Of a stretch of 64,000 nt of DNA, positions 7,693 to 16,930 are shown piece by piece. The stretch comes from Rathayibacter iranicus NCPPB 2253 = VKM Ac-1602 (GTDB taxonomy: Bacteria > Actinomycetota > Actinomycetes > Actinomycetales > Microbacteriaceae). The first letter of the stretch is position 1. Each line of letters opens with the position of its first letter. The DNA is taken from contig NZ_QGDV01000002.1 of the NCBI RefSeq assembly GCF_003149025.1, positions 62,001 to 126,000 of the forward strand, read 5' to 3'. The translations under genes and the position numbers were made by a program. Below the pieces are notes generated by a model, which saw only the letters and a program-made list of their open reading frames with translations, was not told the DNA's origin and ran no database searches.

Positions 7693-10600
7693 GTGTACCT
7701 GAAGAGCCTGACCCTCAAGGGGTTCAAGTCCTTCGCTCAGCCGACCACGTTCGCTTTCGAGCCCGGTGTCACCTGTGTCGTGGGCCCCAACGGCTCGGGC
7801 AAGAGCAACGTGGTCGACGCGCTCGCGTGGGTGATGGGGGAGCAGGGCGCGAAAACCCTCCGCGGCGGCAAGATGGAAGACGTCATCTTCGCGGGCACCT
7901 CCACCCGCGGTCCTCTGGGTCGCGCCGAAGTGTCGCTGACGATCGACAACTCCGACGGCGCTTTGCCGATCGAGTACACCGAGGTAACGATTACCCGCAC
8001 GCTCTTCCGCAACGGTGGGAGTGAGTACGCGATCAATGGGCGCGGCTGCCGACTGCTCGATGTGCAGGAGCTGTTGAGCGATTCGGGTCTCGGCCGCGAA
8101 ATGCACGTGATCGTCGGGCAGGGGCAGCTCGATGCGGTACTCCACGCGACCCCGGAGGAGCGGCGCGGCTTCATCGAGGAGGCCGCTGGCATCCTCAAGC
8201 ACCGCCGCCGCAAGGAGAAGACCCTCCGCAAGCTCGACGCCATGCAGGCGAACCTGACCCGCCTCTCCGACCTCGCCGGCGAGATCCGGCGCCAGTTGAA
8301 GCCGCTCGGACGCCAGGCGGAGGTGGCCCGGCACGCGCAGACCATCGCGGCCGTTGTCCGCGATGCCCGGGCGCGGCTTCTCGCCGACGACGTGGTCGGA
8401 CTACGCGCGGCGCTCGACGGCTTCGCGCGTTCCGAGAGCGAGCGGCACAGCGAGCGCGTCGTCCTGCAGGAGAAGCTGGAGCAGGCGACGCTGCGAATGG
8501 CGCGGATCGAGGCGGAGATGATCGGCGACGCTGTAGACGACGCGCGGCGCACAACCTTCGAGCTGGAGTCGGTGCAGGAGCGGCTGCGCAATCTGTCGGC
8601 GCTCGCCGGGCAGCGGCTCGCACTGCTCGAACTCGAGTCCGAGCAGCCGCAGACCGCACCGCGGGTCACCGTGCAGCAGCTCGAGGAGGTCAGGGTTGAG
8701 GTGGAGCGCCTGCGACAGGGCGTGCTCGACGCCAACGCGGCCTGGATCGCGGCCCAGCGTGGCACGGTTGCCGCCCGGTCCGCTCTCGACGCGGTTGACG
8801 AAGAGATCGCCGTGCAGTCCGCCCTCGTCTCCCGCTACGACCTCGAACTCTCCACGCTGACCGGTCAGGCCGACATTGCCGCCTCCCGTCTGGCGTCGGT
8901 GCGGGGGGAAGTCCTGCGCGCTCAGAACACACTCGACTCCGCGGCGCAGCGAAGGGGCGCTGCCCGGCGCACCCTGGAGGCACTCGAGGACGAGATCGGC
9001 GAGACCGGCCGCGGCCCGGACGGCGCCCTCGACGAGGGCTACGAGCGCGCCCAGGTGGCCGTGTCCGAGGCGGAGCGCGAGATCGAGCGGCTCCGTGACG
9101 AGCTGCACGCGCTGGAGCGCGAGCGCGAGGCCCTCGCCGGCCGCACGAGTGCCCTCTCCCTTGCCCTCGACGTCTCCGACGGGTCGGCCGAGCTGATCGC
9201 CGCCCGGCTTGACGGCGTCAGCGGCAGGGTGGCCGAGCGAATCCAGGTGCGTCGCGGCTACGAGGCTGCCATCGCCGCCGCGCTCGGCGCGATCGCCGAC
9301 GCCGTGCTCGTTGATTCGACCGTGCAGGCCGACGCCGCGCTCGACGCCGCCCTCGACCGCGAACTCGGCCGCGTCGAGCTGCTGGTCGCCGACTCCGCCC
9401 GCCCAACGTTCGACCTTGACGTCCCCGACGGCGCGATCCGTGCCGGCGAACTCGTTACCGCTCCACCCGGGGTCCTGTCCCTCCTGGAGCGCGTGCTCGT
9501 GGTGGACGATATCGCCACTGCGCGCCGCCTCCGCGCAGTCCTCGGCGGATCCGATCTCCTCCTCGTCACCCGCGAGGGTGCGGTGGTCTCGGATGTCGTG
9601 CTCAGCGCCGGGTCCGGCGGAGAGGGCAGTCGCATCGAACTCGTCTCGGAGCGCGACTTCGCCGCGAGCCGACTGGAGGAGGTGGAGACAAGCATCGGCC
9701 GCCTCCGCTTCGAGCTGGGCGAGCAGACCGGCGTGCTGCGGTCCGCGAAGGAGCAGTCGACGCTCGCCCTCGCCGCTCTCCGCGAGCACGACGCCGCGCG
9801 GGCGGCCCACACGGAGCGCCTCGGGCGGGTACGCGCTCAACTGGAGGCGGCGACTGCCGAGCACGGCCGCGGCGAGAAGGCGTTGGCCACCGCCTTGGAG
9901 CGGGTCGGCGACTCCGAAACCGCCGCGCAGAACGCGAGGAGCGCGCTCGACACCGCCCGCGCGTGCCCGAGGCCGGTCCTCGACGCCAGCGCCCGCGACG
10001 GCCTCCAGCGCGAGGTGGACGCCGCGCGCGAGCGCGAGATCGAGGCGCGCCTCGCCGTCGAGACGGCACAGGAGCGCGTGCGCGCGGAGCAGTCCCGCGG
10101 CGAGGCTCTGGCCGGGCAACTCGCCGCCGATCGCGCCGCCGCCGACGAGGCCGCCCGCCGCGCCGTGATCCGCCGCCGCCAGCAAGACGCCGCCGCCGAG
10201 GTGACTGCCGCGCTCCCGGCCGTCCTCGCCGCCGTCGACCGCTCCGTGCAGGAGGCGCGCGCCCAGCTCGTCGCCGCCGAAGCAGCCCGCTCGCAGCACA
10301 ACGCCGAGCTGCACACGCTCCGTCGCGAGGAAGCCGCCCTGCGCGACCGGCTCCAGTCCGTCACTGAGAGCGTGCACGGGCTCGAGCTGCAGATCTACGA
10401 GAAGCGGCTCCAGCTCACCGGACTCCTGGAACGCGCCGGCTCCGAGCTAGGACTGGGCGAGGACGTGCTCGTGGCCGAGTACGGGCCGGACGTCGGCGTC
10501 CCGGACGAGACGGGCGAGCACGAGGAGCCGCGGGCCTACGTCCGCGAGGAGCAGCGGCGGCGCCTCGAAAAGGCCCAGAAACAGCTCGGCCAACTGGGAC

Positions 10601-11199
10601 GCGTGAATCCGCTTGCCCTCGAAGAATTCGCGGCGCTGGAGCAGCGGCACGTGTTTCTCACGGAACAGCTCGCCGATCTCACCAGCACTCGCCGCGACCT
10701 GCTCACCATCATCGGCGAACTCGACGAGACCATGCAGACGGTCTTCGCCTCCGCCTTCGACGACACGCAGGCTGCGTTCGCCGAGGTGTTCCCCGTCCTC
10801 TTCCCCGGGGGCACGGGCAGCATCCGCCTGACCGACCCGGAGAACCTGCTCACGACAGGGATCGAGGTCGCGGTCCGCCCCGCAGGCAAGAAGATCGAAC
10901 GGTTGTCGCTGCTCTCGGGAGGGGAGCGCTCGCTCGCGGCGGTGGCGTTCATGGTGGCGATCTTCACGTCGCGGCCGAGCCCCTTCTACATCATGGACGA
11001 GGTGGAGGCGGCGCTGGACGACGCAAACCTCGGCCGATTGCTGAGCATCTTCCAGACCCTGCGGATCTCGAGCCAGCTCATCGTCATCACCCACCAGAAG
11101 CGGACGATGGAGATCGCGGACGCGCTCTACGGCGTATCAATGCGCCAAGACGGCGTGTCGGCGGTGGTCGGCCAGCGCGTGGCGGCGCCGCATTCGTGA
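7693..11199 (+). CDS. smc: Chromosome segregation ATPase SMC
   Basis: SMC forms the ring-shaped condensin that organises and segregates the chromosome with ScpA/ScpB. The 1168-residue protein has Walker A GPNGSGKS at residues 31-38. Two long Ala/Glu/Arg-rich coiled coils flank a glycine-containing hinge near the middle (about residues 490-620). The C-terminal half-ATPase has the signature LLSGGERSL and Walker B FYIMDEVEAALDD. It starts with GTG after a GGGAGCGAGG site. Downstream, a GTGA overlap couples it to a glycosyltransferase-like gene and then to ftsY; smc-ftsY adjacency is common in bacteria. Confidence 0.97.
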   Translation: MYLKSLTLKGFKSFAQPTTFAFEPGVTCVVGPNGSGKSNVVDALAWVMGEQGAKTLRGGKMEDVIFAGTSTRGPLGRAEVSLTIDNSDGALPIEYTEVTITRTLFRNGGSEYAINGRGCRLLDVQELLSDSGLGREMHVIVGQGQLDAVLHATPEERRGFIEEAAGILKHRRRKEKTLRKLDAMQANLTRLSDLAGEIRRQLKPLGRQAEVARHAQTIAAVVRDARARLLADDVVGLRAALDGFARSESERHSERVVLQEKLEQATLRMARIEAEMIGDAVDDARRTTFELESVQERLRNLSALAGQRLALLELESEQPQTAPRVTVQQLEEVRVEVERLRQGVLDANAAWIAAQRGTVAARSALDAVDEEIAVQSALVSRYDLELSTLTGQADIAASRLASVRGEVLRAQNTLDSAAQRRGAARRTLEALEDEIGETGRGPDGALDEGYERAQVAVSEAEREIERLRDELHALEREREALAGRTSALSLALDVSDGSAELIAARLDGVSGRVAERIQVRRGYEAAIAAALGAIADAVLVDSTVQADAALDAALDRELGRVELLVADSARPTFDLDVPDGAIRAGELVTAPPGVLSLLERVLVVDDIATARRLRAVLGGSDLLLVTREGAVVSDVVLSAGSGGEGSRIELVSERDFAASRLEEVETSIGRLRFELGEQTGVLRSAKEQSTLALAALREHDAARAAHTERLGRVRAQLEAATAEHGRGEKALATALERVGDSETAAQNARSALDTARACPRPVLDASARDGLQREVDAAREREIEARLAVETAQERVRAEQSRGEALAGQLAADRAAADEAARRAVIRRRQQDAAAEVTAALPAVLAAVDRSVQEARAQLVAAEAARSQHNAELHTLRREEAALRDRLQSVTESVHGLELQIYEKRLQLTGLLERAGSELGLGEDVLVAEYGPDVGVPDETGEHEEPRAYVREEQRRRLEKAQKQLGQLGRVNPLALEEFAALEQRHVFLTEQLADLTSTRRDLLTIIGELDETMQTVFASAFDDTQAAFAEVFPVLFPGGTGSIRLTDPENLLTTGIEVAVRPAGKKIERLSLLSGGERSLAAVAFMVAIFTSRPSPFYIMDEVEAALDDANLGRLLSIFQTLRISSQLIVITHQKRTMEIADALYGVSMRQDGVSAVVGQRVAAPHS

Positions 11200-12131
11200 G
11201 TGCGCCGCCCGTCACGCCACCGGTCGGCCGCAGCGACCCATTCGACTACCGTGACGTCGTGCCGCCCCTGGATCACGTCATCCTGACCCGCTTTAGTGTC
11301 GTCTTCGTGCCCGAGCAGCCGCCGGCCTCCGACGACTGGCTGCGCTACCGGTGGGCGTTCTTCGAGGAGGCGACGATCGCCTCCCTCGAGTCGCAATCCG
11401 TCCAGTCGTTCCGCTGGCTCGTCTTCCTCGATGACCGCGCTCCCACCTGGCTGCGCGAGCGGATGTCCGCAGCCGCCGGCCCGTTCGAGCCGGTCTACCT
11501 CTCCGGCCCCTTCACCGTGGACGCCGTCCGGCGTGCCATCGGGAGCGATTCCGCCTCGCCCCTCCTCACCACCCGGCTCGACAGCGACGACGCGCTGGGG
11601 ATCCGCTTCGTCGAGACCGTTCAGCGCGAGGCGACGACGGCAATCGCCGCCGGTCTCGACGCCGATGGTCTCTACCTCAACGCCACCCGCGGCCTCCAGC
11701 TCGAGCGCTCCGGTCGCATCTATCGGTACGACTACGCGTCGAACCCTTTTCTCAGCTTCGTCGAGACCCGCACCCCCTCGGCCTGGCCTCGCACGGTGTT
11801 TCAGGACGGCCGGCACGGCGGTGCGCGCGAGCACGCTCCCGTCCGCTCCATCCGCGCCGAACCTTTGTGGTTGCAGGTCGTCCACGGCAGCAACCTCATG
11901 AATGACATCCGCGGCGTGCGGGTGCACCCGAGGGCGGCGGAGCGATCCTTCGACGTGGCGCTCGGCTTCCGGCGAGATGTGCCTCCGCTTCGCCTTGTCA
12001 CAGAGCGCCTCGTGTCGATGGCCGCTTTGGTGCTCCTGTGGCTCCGCCACCCGGGTCTGGGCCGCCAGGCGGTCGTGGGACGGGTCGAGTACCTTCTCGG
12101 CACGCGGACTCGGCCGCGGCGACGCCGGTAG
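11196..12131 (+). CDS. Putative rhamnosyltransferase-like glycosyltransferase
   Basis: The 311-residue protein resembles the putative rhamnosyl transferase family (PF11316-like). It has an N-terminal LTRFSVVF strand, a RWLVFLDDRAP segment, and a DxD-like LLTTRLDSDDALG motif that would bind a nucleotide sugar with a metal ion. No signal peptide is apparent, and the C-terminus is basic (TRTRPRRRR). The GTG start overlaps the smc stop (GTGA), and ftsY starts 9 bp after its end. The donor and acceptor cannot be told from the sequence. Its place between smc and ftsY suggests co-transcription rather than shared function. Confidence 0.7.
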   Translation: MSAPPVTPPVGRSDPFDYRDVVPPLDHVILTRFSVVFVPEQPPASDDWLRYRWAFFEEATIASLESQSVQSFRWLVFLDDRAPTWLRERMSAAAGPFEPVYLSGPFTVDAVRRAIGSDSASPLLTTRLDSDDALGIRFVETVQREATTAIAAGLDADGLYLNATRGLQLERSGRIYRYDYASNPFLSFVETRTPSAWPRTVFQDGRHGGAREHAPVRSIRAEPLWLQVVHGSNLMNDIRGVRVHPRAAERSFDVALGFRRDVPPLRLVTERLVSMAALVLLWLRHPGLGRQAVVGRVEYLLGTRTRPRRRR

Positions 12132-12134
12132 CCT
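12129..12134 (+). promoter_or_regulatory. -10-like hexamer for leaderless ftsY
   Basis: TAGCCT ends 6 nt before the ftsY ATG and straddles the stop of the preceding gene. ftsY may therefore have its own leaderless transcript besides read-through from smc. Confidence 0.45.
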
Positions 12135-12140
12135 GGACGC

Positions 12141-13016
12141 ATGGCAGAACGCACTTCCTGGTCACTCGGTCGCGCACTGCGCGGACTGTTCGAGAAGCGC
12201 ACGATCGACGACCAGACCTGGGACGACCTCGAGACGGCCCTCATTACGGCGGACTTCGGTCCCGACATCACCGAGGAAATGGTGGACGACCTCCGGTCGA
12301 AGGTCGCCCGCTACTCCACGACCGATCCCCGCGACCTCCAGCGAATGCTCCGCGAGTCCCTCGAGGAGCGCCTGTCCAAGTACGACACGACGCTGAAGCT
12401 CAGCGAGCGCCCCGCCGTGATCCTCGTGGTCGGAGTGAACGGCGTCGGCAAGACGACCACCATCGGCAAGTTCGCCAAGTTCCTCCGCAACTACGGCCGC
12501 AGCGTCGTCGTCGGAGCCGCCGATACCTTCCGCGCGGCCGCCGTCGATCAGCTCGCCACCTGGGCGCAGCGCGCCGACGCGCAGATCGTCCGCCCGCAGC
12601 AGGAGCGTCAAGATCCGGCCTCCGTCGCCTTCCAAACCGTGCAGTTCGCGAAGGACAACGGCATCGAGATGGTGATCATCGACACAGCCGGGCGCCTGCA
12701 CACCAAGGGCGGCCTCATGGACGAACTCACCAAGATCAAGCGCGTCATCGAGAAGCAGGCCCCGATCTCCGAGATCCTGCTGGTGCTCGACGCGACCACC
12801 GGTCAGAACGGCCTCAGTCAGGCGGAGGCGTTCATCGAGCACGCGGGCGTCACCGGCCTGGTCATCACCAAGCTCGACGGCTCCGCGAAGGGCGGCTTCG
12901 TCCTCGCCGTGCAGGAGCGCACCGGCATCCCCATCAAGCTCGTCGGTCAGGGCGAGGGCATCGGCGACCTCACCGGCTTCACCCCCCACGTGTTCGCCCA
13001 GCAGCTCGTCGCCTGA
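12141..13016 (+). CDS. ftsY: Signal recognition particle receptor FtsY
   Basis: FtsY is the SRP-receptor GTPase that docks Ffh-ribosome complexes at the membrane. The 291-residue protein has an N-domain (residues 1-80) and a G-domain with G1 GVNGVGKTTT, the DTFRAAAVDQL motif, G3 IDTAGRLHTKGGLMDEL and G4 TKLDGSAKGG, ending GEGIGDLTGFTPHVFAQQLV. It lacks the long acidic A-domain of E. coli FtsY, as in many Gram-positives. The gene converges on lipA and a palindromic element lies between the two stops. Confidence 0.97.
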   Translation: MAERTSWSLGRALRGLFEKRTIDDQTWDDLETALITADFGPDITEEMVDDLRSKVARYSTTDPRDLQRMLRESLEERLSKYDTTLKLSERPAVILVVGVNGVGKTTTIGKFAKFLRNYGRSVVVGAADTFRAAAVDQLATWAQRADAQIVRPQQERQDPASVAFQTVQFAKDNGIEMVIIDTAGRLHTKGGLMDELTKIKRVIEKQAPISEILLVLDATTGQNGLSQAEAFIEHAGVTGLVITKLDGSAKGGFVLAVQERTGIPIKLVGQGEGIGDLTGFTPHVFAQQLVA

Positions 13017-13032
13017 CCCGCTCGCCCTCCTG

Positions 13033-13095
13033 CCGCGAGATGCCACTTCGGTACGCGACACGCCGAGCGGAGCGTACTCACGAGGCATCCCGCGG
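13033..13095. repeat. Palindromic intergenic element, copy A
   Basis: An imperfect palindrome with outer arms CCGCGAGATGCC and GGCATCCCGCGG (one mismatch) and a core containing GGTACGCGACACGCCGA. It sits between the convergent ftsY and lipA genes. It shares arms and core with elements at 22152, 49459 and 56913. Confidence 0.85.
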
Positions 13096-13100
13096 AGGCC

Positions 13101-14087
13101 TTAGACCGCCTGCGAGAAGCCGAGCGCCGCGTCGGCCAGATGGCGCAAATGCTCCGGTACCGGCAGGCCCTTTGACTCCATCGAGCGCGCCCAGAGGCGC
13201 CCCGCCCGGTAGGAGGAGCGCACCAGCGGCCCCGCGAGCACGCCGAGAAAGCCGATGTCCTCCGCCTCTTCCTTGATCGCGACGAACTCCTCCGGGTGCA
13301 CCCAGCGATCCACCGGCAGGTGCCGCGGAGTCGGGCGGAGGTACTGCGTGATCGTCACGATGTCCGTTCCGGCGTCGTAGAGGTCCTGCAACGCCTGCGA
13401 AATTTCCTCGCGCTCCTCGCCCATTCCGAGAATGAGGTTCGACTTCGTGATCAACCCCGCCTCCCGGCCCTGGGTCAGCACGTCGAGCGAGCGCTCGTAA
13501 CGGAACGCCGGACGAATGCGCTTAAAGATCCGCGGCACCGTCTCGACGTTGTGCGCGAACACTTCCGGCTTCGCCTCGAAGACCCGCTGGAGGTGCTCGG
13601 CGCGCCCCGTGAAATCGGGCACGAGGATCTCGACGCCCGTCCCCGGCGCCTGGGAATGGATCTGCCGAATCGTCTCCGCGTAGAGCCAGGAGCCCTCGTC
13701 GGGCAGGTCGTCACGCGCGACTCCGGTGACGGTCGCGTAGCGGAGGTTCATCCGCGCCACCGACTCGCCGACCCGTCGCGGTTCGTCGGCGTCGTAATCT
13801 GCCGGCCTGCCGGTGTCGATCTGGCAGAAGTCGCAGCGCCGCGTGCACTGCGCACCGCCGATCAGGAATGTCGCCTCCCGGTCCTCCCAGCACTCGAAAA
13901 TGTTGGGACAGCCGGCCTCCTGGCACACCGTGTGCAGCTCCTCGCTCTTCACGAGCGACTGCAACTGCCGGTACTCCGGTCCCATCGTGGCCTTCGTGCG
14001 GATCCACTCTGGCTTGCGCTCGATGGGCGTCTCGGCATTGCGGACCTCGAGTCGCAGCAGCTTGCGGCCGCCCACCTCGGCGCTCAC
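13101..14087 (-). CDS. lipA: Lipoyl synthase LipA
   Basis: LipA is a radical-SAM enzyme that inserts two sulfurs into octanoyl-carrier protein to make lipoate. The auxiliary cluster cysteines lie in [15 protein letters not shown], and the radical-SAM CxxxCxxC is in [15 protein letters not shown]. The C-terminal RSSYRAG motif supplies the serine ligand to the auxiliary cluster. The 328-residue length is normal. The GTG start at 14087 overlaps the lipB stop (GTGA), whereas the longer frame only extends antisense through lipB and is rejected. It is in a lipB-lipA operon. Confidence 0.96.
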   Translation of the reverse strand: MSAEVGGRKLLRLEVRNAETPIERKPEWIRTKATMGPEYRQLQSLVKSEELHTVCQEAGCPNIFECWEDREATFLIGGAQCTRRCDFCQIDTGRPADYDADEPRRVGESVARMNLRYATVTGVARDDLPDEGSWLYAETIRQIHSQAPGTGVEILVPDFTGRAEHLQRVFEAKPEVFAHNVETVPRIFKRIRPAFRYERSLDVLTQGREAGLITKSNLILGMGEEREEISQALQDLYDAGTDIVTITQYLRPTPRHLPVDRWVHPEEFVAIKEEAEDIGFLGVLAGPLVRSSYRAGRLWARSMESKGLPVPEHLRHLADAALGFSQAV

Positions 14088-14773
14088 GCGGCGACTCCGG
14101 AGGCGTTCCGGCGCACCTCGGCAGTGTTTTCCGCCGACGCCGCAAAGGCCGGCGCCGCCTGGGCGAATCTCGCCAGCACCCGCGCCCGCACCACGTCCAT
14201 CGCCGGCGCTTCGCCGCGCTCCCGCGCCACCGTGGTCACGCCCGCGTCTGCGATGCCGCAGGCGACGATCCGGGAGTAGGGCTCGAGGCTGTTCGAGACG
14301 TTGAGTGCGAAGCCGTGCATTGTGACGCCGCCAGCTACGCGGATCCCGATCGCAGCGATCTTGTTGGCGCCGTCCGGCCGCACGACCCAGACGCCCGAGC
14401 GCCCATCGACGCGGCTGCCGTGCACGCCCAGGTCCTCGAGTACGTCGATCAGCATCCCCTCCAGCGAGCGGACGTAAGCGAGTACGTCGACCGGTTCGCG
14501 CAGCCGCACAATCGGATAGCCGACAAGTTGGCCAGGGCCATGCCACGTGATCCTGCCACCGCGGTCAACGTCGACCACGGGGGAGCCGTCATCCGGGCGT
14601 TCGTGCGGCTCTGTGCGCTTGCCTGCCGTGTAGACGGAGGCATGCTCGCAGAGAACGAGAGTGTCGGGTCGCTCTCCGGCGGCGATCTCGGCATGGAGGC
14701 GGCGCTGCAGATCCCAGCCGTCGCGGTAGTCCAGGGGGTCAGCGGAGTCGCCCGCAACGAGAGTCTCGATCAT
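14084..14773 (-). CDS. lipB: Octanoyltransferase LipB
   Basis: LipB moves an octanoyl group from acyl carrier protein to lipoyl domains, giving LipA its substrate. Family motifs are [19 protein letters not shown] and [15 protein letters not shown], with the catalytic cysteine in IVACGI and a lysine in GANKIAAIG. The 229-residue length is normal, with an Ala-rich C-terminal tail. The gene precedes lipA with a 4-nt overlap. TATGGT lies 6 nt before the ATG, suggesting a leaderless transcript for the operon. Confidence 0.95.
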   Translation of the reverse strand: MIETLVAGDSADPLDYRDGWDLQRRLHAEIAAGERPDTLVLCEHASVYTAGKRTEPHERPDDGSPVVDVDRGGRITWHGPGQLVGYPIVRLREPVDVLAYVRSLEGMLIDVLEDLGVHGSRVDGRSGVWVVRPDGANKIAAIGIRVAGGVTMHGFALNVSNSLEPYSRIVACGIADAGVTTVARERGEAPAMDVVRARVLARFAQAAPAFAASAENTAEVRRNASGVAA

Positions 14774-14779
14774 CGGGCC

Positions 14780-14785
14780 ACCATA
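14780..14785 (-). promoter_or_regulatory. -10-like hexamer for leaderless lipB
   Basis: On the minus strand TATGGT is followed by GGCCCG and then the lipB ATG, a 6-nt spacer with no ribosome site. Confidence 0.5.
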
Positions 14786-14868
14786 ACGCGCTTGCTGGAC
14801 GGAATCCAGATAACGCCTCTCGCTCCTGCGGCAAGCTCCGGCATGGCTCCGGTAGAATTCCCGGCATC

Positions 14869-16422
14869 ATGGCTACTTTCGGCACCCTCTCCGATCGACT
14901 CGTCGAGACCTTCAAGAACCTCCGCACCAAGGGCAAGCTCTCGGCCTCAGACGTCGACGGCACCGTCCGCGAGATCCGACGCGCCCTGCTCGACGCCGAC
15001 GTCGCGCTCGAGGTCGTGAAGGAGTTCACCGGCAAAGTCCGCGAACGTGCGCTCGGCGACGAGGTCAGTAAGGCGCTCAACCCGGCGCAGCAGGTCGTCC
15101 AGATCGTCAACGAAGAGCTGGTGGGCATCCTCGGTGGTCAGTCGCGCCGCCTGGAGTTCGCCAAGCGGCCGCCGACCGTCATCATGCTCGCCGGTCTCCA
15201 GGGCGCGGGAAAGACGACGCTCGCCGGCAAGCTTGGCAAGTACCTCGGTAAGGACGGGCATACGCCGCTTCTCGTCGCGGCCGACCTCCAGCGCCCCAAT
15301 GCGGTGCAGCAGCTTCAGGTCGTCGGCGAGCAGGCCGGAGTCGCGGTGTATGCGCCCGAGCTGGGCAACGGAGTCGGCAACCCGGTCACGGTTGCGAAGA
15401 ACGCGATCCGCTTCGCCACCGAGAAGCAGTACGACACCGTGATCATCGACACCGCGGGGCGGCTCGGAGTCGACGCCGACATGATGAAGCAGGCCGCGGA
15501 TATCCGCCGGGTCACGAACCCCGACGAGGTGCTCTTCGTCATCGACGCGATGATCGGCCAGGACGCGGTCGCGACCGCCAGGGCCTTCCAGGAGGGCGTC
15601 GACTTCACCGGCGTCGTGCTCTCCAAGCTCGACGGCGACGCTCGCGGAGGCGCGGCGCTCTCGGTCGCGTCGCTGACCGGCCGTCCGATCCTGTTCGCCT
15701 CCACCGGCGAGGCGCTCGATGACTTCGAGCAGTTTCACCCGGATCGGATGGCGAGTCGCATCCTCGACCTCGGCGACGTACTGACACTTATCGAGCAGGC
15801 GCAGGCCGCGTTCGATGAGGACGAGGCGCGCAAGGTCGCCGAGAAGATCATGAGCGACTCGTTCACGCTCGACGACTTCCTCGGCCAGATGCAGCAGCTG
15901 CGCAACATGGGCTCGATCAAGAAGATGATCGGCATGCTGCCCGGGGCGAAGGGTATGCGTGAGCAGCTCGACCAGTTCGACGAGCGCGAGATCGTGCGCA
16001 CCGAGGCGATCATCCAATCGATGACCACGGCGGAGCGGCAAAATCCGAAGCTCCTCAACGGCTCGCGGCGGCTGCGGATCGCCCGCGGCTCGGGAATGAC
16101 CGTGACCGACGTCAATCAGCTCGTGCAGCGCTTCGAGCAGGCCGCCAAAATGATGAAGACCGTGGCCAAGGGCGGAATGCCCAACGTGCCCGGCATGGGC
16201 TCCGTGCCCGGCGCTGGCTACCAGGGTCGCCCGAAGCCGCAGAAAAAGAAGGGCAGCAAGTCGGGCAACCCGGCCAAGCGTGCGGCCGAGAACGCGGCCC
16301 TCACGTCCGCACCGCGTTCCGGCGACGCAGGCGGCTCCGGCTTCGGCCTGGGCGGCGGTGCACAGGGCGCGCAGCCCACGCCCGAGGAGCTGGAGCAGTT
16401 GCAGAAGCTCCTCGGCCGATGA
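14869..16422 (+). CDS. ffh: Signal recognition particle protein Ffh
   Basis: Ffh is the SRP GTPase that binds signal sequences and 4.5S/6S RNA and pairs with FtsY. The 517-residue protein has the N-domain (residues 1-90), G1 GLQGAGKTT, the ADLQRPNAVQQL motif, IIDTAGRLGVD, and LSKLDGDARGGAALS. It ends in a methionine-rich M-domain (QMQQLRNMGSIKKMIGMLPG, later RIARGSGMTVTDVNQLV) and a Lys/Gly-rich tail. TAGAAT is 10 nt before the ATG, implying a leader of only a few nucleotides. The stop overlaps the next gene by 4 nt. Confidence 0.97.
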   Translation: MATFGTLSDRLVETFKNLRTKGKLSASDVDGTVREIRRALLDADVALEVVKEFTGKVRERALGDEVSKALNPAQQVVQIVNEELVGILGGQSRRLEFAKRPPTVIMLAGLQGAGKTTLAGKLGKYLGKDGHTPLLVAADLQRPNAVQQLQVVGEQAGVAVYAPELGNGVGNPVTVAKNAIRFATEKQYDTVIIDTAGRLGVDADMMKQAADIRRVTNPDEVLFVIDAMIGQDAVATARAFQEGVDFTGVVLSKLDGDARGGAALSVASLTGRPILFASTGEALDDFEQFHPDRMASRILDLGDVLTLIEQAQAAFDEDEARKVAEKIMSDSFTLDDFLGQMQQLRNMGSIKKMIGMLPGAKGMREQLDQFDEREIVRTEAIIQSMTTAERQNPKLLNGSRRLRIARGSGMTVTDVNQLVQRFEQAAKMMKTVAKGGMPNVPGMGSVPGAGYQGRPKPQKKKGSKSGNPAKRAAENAALTSAPRSGDAGGSGFGLGGGAQGAQPTPEELEQLQKLLGR

Positions 16423-16874
16423 GATCGCGCACGGCCGGGGCAGCCGGGGTCTTCGCCGTGGTCGCGCTCGCGCTCACGGGGTGCGCGGGCGAATCGGGCA
16501 CAGAAGCGAGATCGGTGCCCGCGCCCGCGGATCTCGCAGGGCGCTGGGTGACCGGAGTTGCCTACAGCGCGCCCGACGTCCCGTTCCTCCTCCTCGCAGA
16601 GGACGGCACCTGGACGGGCTCGGACGGCTGCAACGGCGCCAAGGGCGAGTGGTCGATCGACGGTGAGGGCAACCTGTCGGTGACCGCGGGCCCGAGCACG
16701 TTCATCGGCTGCGACGGAGCCGCGCTGCCGCGCATCTTCTCGGAGTCGGCGACGGCGTCGCTCGACGGAGGACGCCTGCGCCTGTTCGATGACGAGGGAG
16801 CGACCATCCTCAAGCTGGCTCGCTCGACCAGCGAGGAGGCGCCGACCGCATCCGCGGACCCTGCGGGGGAGTAG
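16419..16874 (+). CDS. Secreted META/HslJ-domain lipoprotein
   Basis: The 151-residue protein starts with a lipoprotein signal peptide: a basic N-terminus, hydrophobic AGVFAVVALAL, and the lipobox LTGC with Cys near residue 22. The rest resembles a META (HslJ-like) domain: LAGRWVTGVAY, GTWTGSDGCNGAKGEWSIDGEG, then FIGCDGA with two cysteines. META-domain proteins are linked to envelope stress or small-molecule resistance, but the role here is unknown. It overlaps ffh by ATGA and is probably cotranscribed with it. Confidence 0.75.
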   Translation: MRSRTAGAAGVFAVVALALTGCAGESGTEARSVPAPADLAGRWVTGVAYSAPDVPFLLLAEDGTWTGSDGCNGAKGEWSIDGEGNLSVTAGPSTFIGCDGAALPRIFSESATASLDGGRLRLFDDEGATILKLARSTSEEAPTASADPAGE

Positions 16875-16918
16875 GCGGGCCGACAGGCGTCGGGGTCCCC
16901 GCGGGCGCTCTCGCTCGC

Positions 16919-16924
16919 TAGCGT
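16919..16924 (+). promoter_or_regulatory. -10-like hexamer for leaderless LLM oxidoreductase gene
   Basis: TAGCGT ends 6 nt (GAAGAC) before the ATG at 16931. Confidence 0.45.
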
Positions 16925-16930
16925 GAAGAC

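Noticed and set aside
8401-10377. A 658-residue minus-strand open frame inside smc
   Set aside because: It is the shadow of the Glu/Arg/Ala-rich coiled coil of smc, with no recognisable domain.
13101-14546. A 481-residue version of LipA
   Set aside because: The extra N-terminus is antisense-frame reading of lipB. The conserved LipA start and the GTGA overlap place the start at 14087.
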